Of a stretch of 35,938 bases of DNA, positions 20,483 to 30,228 are shown piece after piece. Position 1 is the stretch's first letter. Every line of letters starts with the position of its first letter. The stretch is from Zygnema cylindricum (Eukaryota > Streptophyta > Zygnematophyceae > Zygnematales > Zygnemataceae): positions 184,771 to 220,708 of the forward strand of contig JBBHKE010002921.1 of the NCBI GenBank assembly GCA_037447655.1. Reading direction: 5' to 3'. The position numbers and the translations under genes are program-made. The notes under the pieces are model-generated. The model did no database searches. It saw only the letters and a list, made by a program, of their open reading frames with translations, and had not been told where the DNA came from.

Positions 20483-20990
20483 GGTATGGTTACATCAGAC
20501 TTAATACAGAATTTTGTACTTGCCCGTACTATGCCGTACTATATTTTCGTGAGTATCTTGAAAACATCATTACAAAAAATAAGATTACGATTCTCCAAGT
20601 ATCCAGGAGAATACGTCGACCGTCCGATTACATTTTGGTCTTCATCTGCGAAGCAATCGCTCCATGCGCCTTTGTATTGGTGAACCCACCTCGCGAGGTG
20701 GGTTCACCAATACAGAACCAGTCATTTCGCTACACCTGGACGATAGACACGTGCGTCGATGAAAAATGAAAATTTTCACACGCCCCCAAAGTCACGTGCC
20801 TTCGAATAAGGTGACCGTAAAAGTTTTGCCGAAAAGAATTACGATTTTTTCCTGAAAGTCAGCAGAGTGAAGGAGATCTCTAAAGTACATTGACGCGGTA
20901 CACTTGCGAAGTACACGTACGAAATACGCAAGTACGGATTTTCATACGAAAGTGGTCGGTTTTCAAATCTTTGCGATTTTAGAGATTTGA
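20482..20990 (+). repeat. direct repeat copy 2 in element B
   Basis: This is the counterpart of 18146-18671. From here to 21134 the sequence has both TIRs and could itself be a 0.65-kb element. Confidence 0.85.
20674..20713. other. perfect 40-bp palindrome
   Basis: Two 20-bp arms (GTATTGGTGAACCCACCTCG and its inverted copy) meet without spacer. The matching place in copy 1 (18348-18396) has 17-bp arms and a 15-bp loop. Confidence 0.9.
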
Positions 20991-21137
20991 TCGTCGACTT
21001 ACGTGGAACCACTCAAATCAGAACACGTATGTAAAATCTTATTTACAGACGATACGCGATGTAACCGAGGCCTCTGTAATACACAAATATTGTTGTCCGT
21101 ACTATTACAGAGACCTCCTGATGTAACCATGCCCTAA

Positions 21138-21200
21138 GACACAAGATTCTATATAAATTAAAAATGTTACATTCATCAGCGAGACAAAAAAACCCTAGAA
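21138..21200 (+). repeat. satellite, rest of unit 6
   Basis: GACACAAGATTCTATATAAA...ATGTTACATTCATC followed by AAAAACCCTAG modules. It continues the array after element B and then decays. Confidence 0.8.
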
Positions 21201-21938
21201 AAGCAAAAACCCAAAAAAGTCGTCAAACCACCTTTTTTTTTTACTTACGACATTCCACGAAATCAAGGATAGAAATTGAAGAAAGGAATGGAATCATTTT
21301 GCGCCAATCGGAAATTTTTATTTTTCGTCATTTGCATTTTTTTTTTTTTTTAGTCTTTGACGATTACTTATTTTTAACTTACAACATTTTCTCTTTCAAA
21401 AACATTTACCGGACACGTGGCGGATCATGGTTGTTTACGTGAATTCCCGTCGGATTCTGTGGAGTTTTAAAATTAATTAAATTCTTCCGAAGGATGTTTG
21501 ATGTTTCCGACCAACAGCGTACTCTTTTGTCTTATTTGCCTCGACACTATGCAGACGCAGGTACAAGCCATGTAGATGTCCTATTTTCAATCCATATTAA
21601 TATATTATTCATGTGAACGAGCATTATTTCGCGTAAACATGTAAAAGCGCCGATCGCGGCTGTACGGAATTCACTTTATGTCCGCCGAAATGTTTTTTTT
21701 TTAAGGCGGCCTTATTCTCTATTTCTCTTGTACGCCTTAAATGTTTTTATTTTCTTTTATTTGCCCCTTCTTGTACCTTAATGGTTATTTCCATCGCAAG
21801 TTTTGCAATAATTTTTTTTTTGTTATAATGATATACGAAGCATAACATACGACAATACGGAATCTCTTTTCGTATGCACGATATTTGCACCGTGATATGT
21901 TTTCTGAACTTAGGCTAACAAGGTACAAATGCGAACAG
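21201..21938. other. AT-rich DNA, no gene seen
   Basis: There are several poly-T runs and scattered short frames. No repeat or motif could be assigned. Confidence 0.4.
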
Positions 21939-21940
21939 TA

Positions 21941-22149
21941 CACCGTGTATCGCTATTAGTGTTGATAATAATTTCGCCACTTATTTCTTCGCACACACTT
22001 GTCAGATAGTGGATGTGACGGTTGCGATTGAAAGGTAAGATTCTCAACTTCCGATTGGCGGTCTCAAACTGAAAATTGGACAGGTGTGTACGGAGAAAAG
22101 ATGTTTTAATCGGCAAAAAAAACATTAACCCTAATAGCGATACACGGTG
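21941..22149. mobile_element. MITE (d), TSD TA
   Basis: This is 209 bp with TIRs CACCGTGTATCGCTATTAG and an inverted match, TA on both sides (21939-21940, 22150-22151). It is the best-preserved short form of the family. Confidence 0.9.
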
Positions 22150-22151
22150 TA

Positions 22152-22741
22152 CAGTACAAGCTTTGGTTCAAAAACCGTTTTGGTTCAAAAACTGACGGCA
22201 AACCAGAGGTCGCGAACGGTCAACCGAAACTGTAACCGACCGTTAACCGACCGCTGGCGTCGGATCCGGAACGGATTCAGTTGCCAAATTTGGGTCGCCA
22301 AGCAGATTCGAGCGAGTGATTCACGAAAAAAAAAAAAAATCGGTTACGATCAGGTAAGCAAAAATCGAAAAAAAATGAAGGTTTTGTACTGTCAATACTA
22401 TCCAACATTATTGTACTTTGTACTCTTGGTATCGTGGAAGGTATTAGGGAGATACACCTCTAATTTTGTACTTATTCAGGTACGGGCGGGTACGGGTAGT
22501 CGTGAGAAATCGAGTTTCAGTTACACTTTTTTTTTCGTAAACGCATTTCGGGTAAAAATTAACAATTTAGGAGCGTGACATAACCCGGTTGGGCGTCGGG
22601 TACTCAGATTTTGAAAAGAAAAAAAACGGCCGGTTTCGGTTATCTATAATTTTGACTTTTGCGACCTCTGGGGCAAACTACGTGTCGATTTCTATCGACT
22701 CACTACGGTCAAAGAGAGCCGCGCACGTGTTGAATAATTTT
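22152..22741. other. unassigned DNA with one long chance frame
   Basis: A 143-residue + frame (22147-22578) begins inside the end of MITE d. It is rich in Lys/Arg/Ser from AT runs with no recognisable motif, so it is not called. Confidence 0.35.
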
Positions 22742-22749
22742 GTTTATAC

Positions 22750-22902
22750 CATAGTTCAAAAGGCGGTGAAAGTAGGCCTATACAATATGCCTATTGTATG
22801 TAAAACATACAATATGACCTTAAGTTAATATGACGATTTTTTGTGCCAAAGTTTTGTGCGCCTACCAAAGGCCTACCATAAAACGCCTACTTTTGAACTA
22901 TG
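22750..22902. mobile_element. hAT-like MITE h1
   Basis: This is 153 bp with TIRs CATAGTTCAAAAG and CTTTTGAACTATG. Flanks GTTTATAC (22742-22749) and GTTTATAT (22903-22910) form an 8-bp duplication with one mismatch. It contains the palindrome TTGTATGTAAAACATACAA. An 8-bp TSD points to the hAT superfamily. Confidence 0.75.
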
Positions 22903-22910
22903 GTTTATAT

Positions 22911-23309
22911 GTATCAGTTAACAATTTGACTCGATCCAGCTGGACGCAATCGTATCAGCTCTTGCCGCTAGTTGGCAAAAATTTGTAAGGCCATTTCCGA
23001 CCGTTCCTAGTCCGTTGGTCGCCTGACCAATCCGCATGGCTAAGGTGTACACGAGGGCTGAACAGGGAACATGCGCCACTCACCATGTAAATCTGTACGC
23101 GTGAATTGTAGGACAAAGTACACATCTACTTTGGTCCCGCGGCCGGAATTTTCGGCCGGAATAATTTGTTGTCATCCCTCGATGTCGAACACGTAAGTCA
23201 AAGGAAAAACGTCATCACTAGCGTACAATGTACGGACACTATAAAGTATAAGCCTAGGCGCGAGCGGTTAGTGGGATTCGACGGCCAAAGATCGAGCCTA
23301 TACGACGAC
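22911..23309. other. unassigned DNA
   Basis: Mixed composition with no gene, repeat or RNA recognised. Confidence 0.4.
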
Positions 23310-23311
23310 TA

Positions 23312-23336
23312 CACCGTGCATCGCTATTAATATTAA
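23312..23336. mobile_element. MITE (e), left piece
   Basis: CACCGTGCATCGCTATTA after TA (23310-23311) is the MITE family left end. It stops at the M2 target duplication. The rest of this MITE is at 30820-30984 and 31483-31533. Confidence 0.75.
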
Positions 23337-25100
23337 GGGAATTGATCATGATAGTGACTGTTTTGGTTGCGCACAGTCACTTACGTCATTTTGTCAAAAA
23401 ATGTATGTTTGAAGGACACATTGGTACAAATAAAGTACCAATGAGTCTAAATTTGACAGTCAATCGGTTGGATAGCTTTGACTTCCAAAATATTGTTTCA
23501 ACCGGTTAAACTTTTGCCGCGCTTGCGTAACAACGGTCGGCAAACGTTTACGGTAACAAAACTGCGACAACCATATGTAAATAAAAGTGTTGCAGACAGT
23601 CATTTTTGTCGTTACGTGAGCTCCACGGTGAGAGCACGTTGGATATTAGCTTAGAGTGTTGTTCTATCAGGCGAAAAGTGGGGAAGTTTACAAAAATCCG
23701 GGACTCTCCATACCAAATCGTACCGCTTATTTTGTCTTTATAAGAAAAACAACATTACAGAGTATCTTGCCAATACTCTCCGAAGGTCTTAGAGGTAATA
23801 CTGGCCGTCGGATGTTCATCTGCGAGGAGTTCGCTTCATTTTTTTATGTAACTGTTAACCCAAAAAAATAAATTTGTGACACACTAGACGATTATGCTAC
23901 GTGTCATGATGTAAAACCAAAGAAAAAAAGTAAGATTTTCACATGACACGCGCTTTCCAAAATACAACCGAAAATAAAATCGAAATTTCTTAGCATTCCT
24001 TCGTCACGCTATTTTCGGTAACTTTTGTTCGTCACACTATTTCTCTCAAAGGACTTTCGTTATGTTCGAAAACAAAAACCCTAAAATATGAGTTGGCGTA
24101 CAGACTGCAAAAAGTATAAAAGTTATGTCGTATGATTACTTCGTACGCATGTACATGGTACGCAAGTGAAGATTTGTAGTTAAGTTTGTCGGTGCTAAAA
24201 ATCTGAAAGATTTTCACTATCGCATCGTAGCTTGCTTGGCGCCATTCAATTTAGAACACGTGGTTCACAGACTCTACTTGATGGAACATCGACTCAAGGT
24301 CAACTTCCATCAGTTGTTTCTGTAATCGTACGACGAACTCTACGGTCGGGTTAATTGAGTCAATGTTCCATCACGAAGTGTCTGTAATCCACAGGTTATA
24401 CAATGAGTGGCACCACGTGGGGTTTGACCGGATATTTAAAATATTTTAAAAATCTTCACATCGACAAATTTCACTTCAAATATTCACTTGCGTACCATGT
24501 ACTTGTGTACCATGTACCTGCGTACCAAGTCATAATACGACATAAATCTTGTACTTTCTGCAAACGCCAGTCTTTACTCCAGCTCATTTTTTAGGGTTCC
24601 TGTTTTCGAACATGACGAAAATCCTTTGCTGGAAATAGTGTGACAAAAGAAATTGCGCGACGAAGGACAGTTTCGAGATTACGTTTTAATTTTCAGTTGC
24701 ATTTTGAAAAGTACATACTATGTGCAAATTTCGTCAATTTTCATTGGTTTTCTATCGTGACACGTAGCTTATTTGTCCAACGTGTCACTATAATTTTTTT
24801 TTTCTGTATCTGCCAACCCACCTCCTACAGGTACGTTGGCATCTACAGAGAAAAATGAAGGGAACGCTTCATGGATGAATATCAGATGGTCAGTATTACC
24901 TCCAAAACCTTCGGAGAGTATTGGCAAGAATCTCTGTAATGTTGTTTCGCGTATAAAACACAAAATAAGTGGTACGGTTTAATACGGATAGTTGCGGATT
25001 TCTATAAACTACCCCACTTTTCGACTGATGGAACTTGACCCTCAATCAACCTGGTCTGTAGAGTTGGCCGTACAATTACAGAAACGTCTAATGGAACTTA

Positions 25101-25105
25101 ACCCT
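25101..25105. repeat. RT2 target-site duplication, left (ACCCT)
   Basis: This is identical to 29588-29592. Confidence 0.92.
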
Positions 25106-25296
25106 TGTTGATATTTGAGTATTTTCTAGGTCTATGTTAGGATAGGAAAATAGCAGAGGCAGTCTGCCTCTAACTTCTTCTCCAAGCCCCCACACTTGTT
25201 GTAGTCACTGGAGGCTGAAGAGGAAGCCAGAGCCATGGCTGCCAAAGCTGTCTAGAGAGACAAGTAGTAGAATCTGAGTAGATTTACCAAAAGGTG

Positions 25297-25337
25297 TGAC
25301 GGACCCAGGATTTGATCCTGGAACCTGCCGTCCGTCA
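25297..25337. other. conserved LTR hairpin
   Basis: Outer 8-bp arms (TGACGGAC/GTCCGTCA) enclose an inner hairpin (CCAGGAT/ATCCTGG) with a 3-nt loop and an 8-nt bulge on one side. It is repeated at 28476-28516 in the other LTR and structurally kept in RT3 (32621-32663) despite sequence change. On the - strand the inner part resembles a tRNA T-arm. Confidence 0.7.
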
Positions 25338-25470
25338 CAGTAGCCGTTAGCCTTGACCGTTTAGTCTAGGACTTGTGCTAAGTGACATAGGGTTTGATAT
25401 GTATTTAAACAAATAAACATAGGTTTTCCCATTTAACTAGATTACGGTCTATAGGACATAGAAACAGTTT

Positions 25471-25960
25471 GTACTATTAGTACCGGACGAAACAAATAGT
25501 ACGGACATTTGTTTCGACGGTTCGCATTTAATACCTATATCAATCGGACGGCCGTGGTTAGCGCCGGTCTCGCGGAAAGGACAATTTGGCGGTTTTCGGA
25601 CTCCGCCACTCCGGATGACACGTGGCAACAACTTACGGGATTACGGAATTTCCGGAACGGCAGAAAACAAATCTGGAAGTGACAAATGTCGCATTATGAT
25701 GACATCGTACAATGTACGTACAGAAAGTACTCCGGCACTTGTACTTTCTTGTACGGTACCAATATTCTGACGCGGCATGACCTGGCGCCACGTGGAGAGA
25801 TAAGATTTGGAGGCAGGAATTTCGGAGATTATAAGAGCGAATCCGAATAAAACATGTGTTTACTTTTGAGCCGTGTCGTACGATAACCGTACAAAAGGTA
25901 CACCGGCATCTGTACCTTTATGTACTATACAGTAATGCGATTGGTCTGTACCTCAGTACT
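25471..25960. promoter_or_regulatory. GTAC-rich U3 block with G-box
   Basis: I count 17 GTAC words in about 490 bp. Some form an inverted pair, GTACAGAAAGTAC ... GTACTTTCTTGTAC, that also occurs in RT1 and RT3. A CCACGTGG G-box follows at 25788. GTAC is the core bound by plant SBP/SPL factors and CACGTG by bZIP/bHLH factors; a regulatory role here is inference. Confidence 0.45.
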
Positions 25961-26029
25961 AGAGGGTTTAGAGAGGGGTTGACTTAGAATATTTCTAGTA
26001 GGTAGCTGCCTCTCCCAGAGAGCACCTTG

Positions 26030-26036
26030 TATAAAT
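26030..26036 (+). promoter_or_regulatory. RT2 LTR TATA box
   Basis: TATAAAT lies in the same context (before GGCAAACTTTGGC) as the RT3 TATA box, about 375 nt before the PBS. Transcription would start about 30 nt downstream. Confidence 0.6.
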
Positions 26037-26405
26037 GGCAAACTTTGGCCAGCCATAACTATCAATTCAGTAGACCAAATTCAGTGATTCTTGTTGCTGC
26101 GGACTCAGGGGAGTCCAGGCTACACAGGGGTGTAGTCGGTTATATTTTTTGCCTGCCTGGGTGGCTGCATTTCTAAGGGAAAGTCAAAGTGGGGAATGTT
26201 ATCCTAAACTACTATTCTAACTTTGCATTCTGTAGTGAAACTGAGCACACAGAAAGTCTTATTTCACAGGGGTGAAGCTGTAATGGGGTTATGATTGTCA
26301 AGGGGTCAATCATTTGGGTTTATATTAACTTGGAGTCGGCACTATCTAGATTAGCTTCCTTTGGACTTGCGAATTCTGTGTGGCAACGGAGCCCATAGAA
26401 TTTCA

Positions 26406-26421
26406 GGTTATGGGCCCACCA
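26406..26421 (+). promoter_or_regulatory. RT2 primer-binding site
   Basis: GGTTATGGGCCCACCA directly follows the LTR and is complementary over 16 nt to the anticodon arm of plant initiator tRNA-Met as I recall it. Its ATG, which pairs with the tRNA anticodon CAU, is in frame with Gag. Confidence 0.85.
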
Positions 26422-27108
26422 TCTAGGGTGCCTATGTTCGATGGAACAGACTTCACTTATTGGGAGTTTACAATGGAGGGATTGCTTTTCGAGAAGCACT
26501 TATGGGGAATTGTTTCGGGACAAGTGAGGTGTCCGCCACCGGACTTTGGAGGATCTCACTATGGAGAATCATCTGGGGCTGCCCAGAAAACTAACCAGAA
26601 TTCAGATGCAAGGGAAGGTGAAGGGAAAAACCTTGTCGTGGATGGGGAAATAGGGGAGAAGGAAAAAGGGACACGTATGGTGAGGGGAGCTATGCTCTCA
26701 ACTATGGTACCACTTGTAGGGATTAAAACTGAAGAAAATGACAGAAAAATATGGGAATATAAAAACACTATAGCAAAACATCTCATACTTAGATATGTGT
26801 CTAAGTCCATAGCTATCACTCTTTTAAGTCTAACTAAGTCTTCGGAAATCTGGGAAGCACTAATTCAGATTTATAAGAGTGAGACTATACAGAGGCAACA
26901 ATTAGTGAAACAAGAAATAGAGGCCTATGTTTATAAAGGCGGCAATATGATAGAGTTTTTCAATGATATTGCTGCGTTATATGTTGAGCTTGCTAGTGCG
27001 GGATATGTAGAATCTGAGGAGAGAAAGATTAATACACTAATAATGAAACTCCCGGATGAGTACGAAGACATCATTTACCGTATGCAGGAAATGGATGGCT
27101 CCTCTTAA
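26410..27108 (+). CDS. RT2 Gag, N-terminal and capsid part
   Basis: This is a copia-type Gag that would build particles and package element RNA. From the PBS ATG it reads MGPPSRVPMFDGTDFTYWEF, the usual copia opening (F-D-G-x-x-F-x-x-W), then LLFEKHLWGIVSGQV. A charged insert (about 26600-26680) is followed by a UBN2-type capsid core (IWEYKNTIAKHLILR..., SSEIWEALIQIYKSE..., YVYKGGNMIEFFND, LPDEYEDIIYRMQEMDG). It stops at TAA 27106-27108 where RT3 reads Trp, so this copy is truncated. The original start was probably the ATG now ACG at 26386-26388, adding eight residues from the LTR. The rest of Gag is out of frame downstream. Confidence 0.8.
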   Translation: MGPPSRVPMFDGTDFTYWEFTMEGLLFEKHLWGIVSGQVRCPPPDFGGSHYGESSGAAQKTNQNSDAREGEGKNLVVDGEIGEKEKGTRMVRGAMLSTMVPLVGIKTEENDRKIWEYKNTIAKHLILRYVSKSIAITLLSLTKSSEIWEALIQIYKSETIQRQQLVKQEIEAYVYKGGNMIEFFNDIAALYVELASAGYVESEERKINTLIMKLPDEYEDIIYRMQEMDGSS

Positions 27109-28271
27109 ACTTGGAGCGTTACCATGGGGATAATACTTGTGAGGGAAAGCACTTTGGAGCTTCGTAGGGGAAGTGAAAGGGTGACTGCATTACAGCTGGT
27201 GGTGACTGGCGGAAGCGTGATGTGAGGAACGGCGATGACGAGCGGAAGCGTGATGAGAGGAAGAAAGACAAAGGTAAACCTTATCGGAACTTTGGTGGAA
27301 AGCGAGGGAGAAGAAAAGAAAGACGAGCTTTGAAAAAAGGGGTTTGCTTTGCTTGTAGGAAACCGGGTCACTATATGGAGGAGTGTCCTTGTTTGGAAGA
27401 ACTTAGAAGCTGGTATGTGAATGAGGAGGAAGAGGAGAAAGAGGAGAAAGAGGATGAAGAAATCTTGGAGCTTCTTCATATTGGTAGAATGGAAAAGAGA
27501 GAAAAGTACACAGAAATTCCACGAAGGCAACAGTGTGCTTTTGGAGGTATAAGGGAAGTAAAGAGAGGGGAGGTACTTGAGGATGTCGAGGAGTGTAGAA
27601 ATTATGACTTACAAATGAGTAAGTCGGATCTAGGATCAATTAATGAAAAAGGGAAAAATAAAAATAATGAGGATAATTTTATAGATATTTTGGAAAAAGA
27701 GAAATGGTTGGAAAGGGAGACTTCTACGGATTCCGAGGAAAGGGGAGAAGTGAAACTTGAAAGGGTTTTAAAGGCTAGGGGAGAAGAGGAATATTTAATG
27801 AAAGGTTTAGGGGAGGAGAAATATTTTTTGGGAATAAATTTAGAAAGTGAGAGTGGGAAGAAATCCATGGGAGAGAGTGAGGAAAGTTTAATTTTTGGGG
27901 GTAATGGGTTTGACATCACTAAAGGGAGTGATGGCATTTATAAAGGTGCGCCTGCAAAAGGGTTAGCATCTGGGTGTGTATTGCAGATTGGAGATGGGGC
28001 TGGCTGTTTGAATTGCAAGATGGAAATTGGATTTAGTGTGGATGGAAAAGAGTGGAGGTGGATAAAATCTTGGCTTAGCTTTATGAAAAGTGGGATGCTA
28101 AATAAAATGTGGGGTGTAATTATTATTCCGGTTTATCAAATGCTCTATTTTAAATACGAGAATATTTTCTTAAAGTTTTATGAAAAGAGAAGGAAAAGGA
28201 AAAAGAAAAAGGGTGTGTTTGTTTGTTTGTTTTTTTTGGGTTGTGTGGGAGTCGAAAAGAAAATGGACTAG
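27109..28271 (+). pseudogene. RT2 Gag C-terminus, zinc knuckle and relic pol
   Basis: After the TAA the Gag frame continues (GIILVRESTLELRRGSERVTAL) until a 1-bp deletion near 27191 relative to RT3. From 27222 a second frame of 349 codons is open to the end. In order: basic repeats (DERKR), zinc knuckle CFACRKPGHYMEEC (Cys42, Cys45, His50, Cys55), an acidic run, then about residue 198 an RT-like GEEKYFLGINLESESGK matching GAKYILGIQMERD of RT1, and at 227-290 an RNase H-like stretch (DITKGSDGIYKGAPAKGLAS...W-I-K-S-W-L). The Glu motif STMEAEY is missing and CDNQ is lost, so no enzyme activity is expected. The long open frame despite loss of catalysis suggests the fused tail was kept as part of a Gag-like protein. 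Confidence 0.75.
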
Positions 28272-28284
28272 AAAATAAGGGGAG
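28271..28284 (+). promoter_or_regulatory. RT2 polypurine tract
   Basis: GAAAATAAGGGGAG lies directly before the TGTTGA of the 3-prime LTR. Confidence 0.88.
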
Positions 28285-29587
28285 TGTTGATATTTGAGTA
28301 TTTTCTAGGTCTATGTTAGGATAGGAAAATAGCAGAGGCAGTCTGCCTCTAACTTCTTCTCCAAGCCCCCACACTTGTTGTAGTCACTGGAGGCTGAAGA
28401 GGAAGCCAGAGCCATGGCTGCCAAAGCTGTCTAGAGAGACAAGTAGTAGAATCTGAGTAGATTTACCAAAAGGTGTGACGGACCCAGGATTTGATCCTGG
28501 AACCTGCCGTCCGTCACAGTAGCCGTTAGCCTTGACCGTTTAGTCTAGGACTTGTGCTAAGTGACATAGGGTTTGATATGTATTTAAACAAATAAACATA
28601 GGTTTTCCCATTTAACTAGATTACGGTCTATAGGACATAGAAACAGTTTGTACTATTAGTACCGGACGAAACAAATAGTACGGACATTTGTTTCGACGGT
28701 TCGCATTTAATACCTATATCAATCGGACGGCCGTGGTTAGCGCCGGTCTCGCGGAAAGGACAATTTGGCGGTTTTCGGACTCCGCCACTCCGGATGACAC
28801 GTGGCAACAACTTACGGGATTACGGAATTTCCGGAACGGCAGAAAACAAATCTGGAAGTGACAAATGTCGCATTATGATGACATCGTACAATGTACGTAC
28901 AGAAAGTACTCCGGCACTTGTACTTTCTTGTACGGTACCAATATTCTGACGCGGCATGACCTGGCGCCACGTGGAGAGATAAGATTTGGAGGCAGGAATT
29001 TCGGAGATTATAAGAGCGAATCCGAATAAAACATGTGTTTACTTTTGAGCCGTGTCGTACGATAACCGTACAAAAGGTACACCGGCATCTGTACCTTTAT
29101 GTACTATACAGTAATGCGATTGGTCTGTACCTCAGTACTAGAGGGTTTAGAGAGGGGTTTAGGACTTAGAATATTTCTAGTAGGTAGCTGCCTCTCCCAG
29201 AGAGCACCTTGTATAAATGGCAAACTTTGGCCAGCCATAACTATCAATTCAGTAGACCAAATTCAGTGATTCTTGTTGCTGCGGACTCAGGGGAGTCCAG
29301 GCTACACAGGGGTGTAGTCGGTTATATTTTTTGCCTGCCTGGGTGGCTGCATTTCTAAGGGAAAGTCAAAGTGGGGAATGTTATCCTAAACTACTATTCT
29401 AACTTTGCATTCTGTAGTGAAACTGAGCACACAGAAAGTCTTATTTCACAGGGGTGAACCTGTAATGGGGTTATGATTGTCAAGGGGTCAATCATTTGGG
29501 TTTATTTTAACTTGGAGTCGGCACTATCTAGATTAGCTTCCTTTGGACTTGCGAATTCTGTGTGGCAATGGAGCCCATAGAATTTCA
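28285..29587 (+). repeat. RT2 3-prime LTR
   Basis: This is 1303 bp and nearly identical to 25106-26405. It retains ATG at 29568-29570, the presumed ancestral Gag start. Confidence 0.95.
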
Positions 29588-29592
29588 ACCCT
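29588..29592. repeat. RT2 target-site duplication, right (ACCCT)
   Basis: It matches 25101-25105. Its last bases also form the end of element C. Confidence 0.92.
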
Positions 29593-29594
29593 TA

Positions 29595-30226
29595 GCCGCA
29601 AAATTGAAATTTAGTCGTATAAGCGTTACATTGAATTTAGACGCACATTGAAACAAAACCTCTTTAAACTGAAGTACTGTTAGTCTTGTATGGAAATATT
29701 AAAACGCACGGAACGAAATAAACTATTGTACATTATAATAAAACGAATCGGAGTAAAAATATCAATTGAAATTAAATGAAAAAAATGCGCGCCGTCACGT
29801 TCGACGAAATCGAGCCACACTATCTACGAATCAACATTCTTATATTGACAGCGAAATTTCGTTAAGTGCGTTTTAATATTTTCGTACAATTCTTACAGTA
29901 CTTCAATTTAAAGAGGTTTCGTTTCAATTTGCGTCTAAATTCAATGTAACGCTTATACGACTAAATTTCAATGTTGCGGCTAAGTTAATATCCAACGTGA
30001 TGTCACCGTGAAGCTCACGTAACGACAAAAAAATAACGTCTGCAACACTTTTATTTACATGTGGTTGACGCAGTTTTGTTATCGTAAACGTTCGTCGGCC
30101 GCGTGAATTGCTAATTATATTATGATGGTCGACGTTCAAAAGCGCGACAAAAGTTTAAGCGGTTGAGATAATATTTTGAAAGTCAAATCTGTCCAACCGA
30201 TTGACCGTCAAATATAGACCCAACGG
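29595..30226. other. M2 inner arms and loop
   Basis: 29595-29720 pairs with 29855-29980 (continuation of the M2 arms); 29721-29854 is the loop. There is no coding. Confidence 0.75.
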
Positions 30227-30228
30227 TA

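Larger units (their letters stand above)
18146..21134. mobile_element. Harbinger-like composite element B with internal cargo
   Basis: The ends are GGGTATGGTTACATCA and TGATGTAACCATGCCC, flanked by TTA (18143-18145) and TAA (21135-21137). Removing the element restores a satellite unit with the target in place of TAC, so the two flanks are one duplication that has since mutated. Unlike D1 and C it carries about 1.8 kb of unrelated sequence (18672-20478), including a gene-like segment and MITE c, between two direct copies of its left part. Confidence 0.65.
25106..26405 (+). repeat. RT2 5-prime LTR
   Basis: It starts TGTTGATATT and ends ATTTCA. Features in order: hairpin 25297-25337, GTAC-rich block 25471-25960, G-box CCACGTGG 25788-25795, TATA box 26030. 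Position 26386-26388 reads ACG where the 3-prime LTR has ATG. Confidence 0.95.
25106..29587 (+). mobile_element. non-autonomous copia-related LTR element RT2, young
   Basis: RT2 is 4482 bp: LTR 1300 bp, internal region 1879 bp, LTR 1303 bp, with perfect ACCCT duplications. The LTRs differ by three substitutions and one 3-bp indel, the mark of a recent insertion. The internal region has PBS, gag, zinc knuckle, an acidic stretch, a short relic of RT/RNase H and a PPT. Protease, integrase and the catalytic RT core are absent, so mobilisation must have been in trans. Confidence 0.93.
23654..29591. mobile_element. Harbinger-like element C in the left arm of M2, TSD TTA
   Basis: The left end is GAGTGTTGTTCTATCAG and the right end is CTAATGGAACTTAACCC (split from its flank by RT2). 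TTA flanks at 23651-23653 and 29592-29594. The right arm of M2 (about 29978-29992) shows the empty site with a single TTA before GCCGCAA. Apart from RT2 it is about 1.45 kb and almost wholly palindromic (arms about 23654-24200 and 24480-25104). It is related to D1. Confidence 0.75.

Noticed and set aside
22147-22578. 143-codon open frame on +
   Set aside because: It begins within the end of MITE d, is dominated by Lys/Arg/Ser from AT runs, and shows no domain or splice context.
25449-25631. Identical 60-codon frames on - at 25449-25631 and 28628-28810
   Set aside because: They are identical only because they lie in the two LTRs of RT2; no protein feature supports them.
27105-27937. Open frames on - opposite the RT2 relic pol
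   Set aside because: They mirror the purine-rich acidic coding on + and give Leu/Phe/Ser-rich nonsense.
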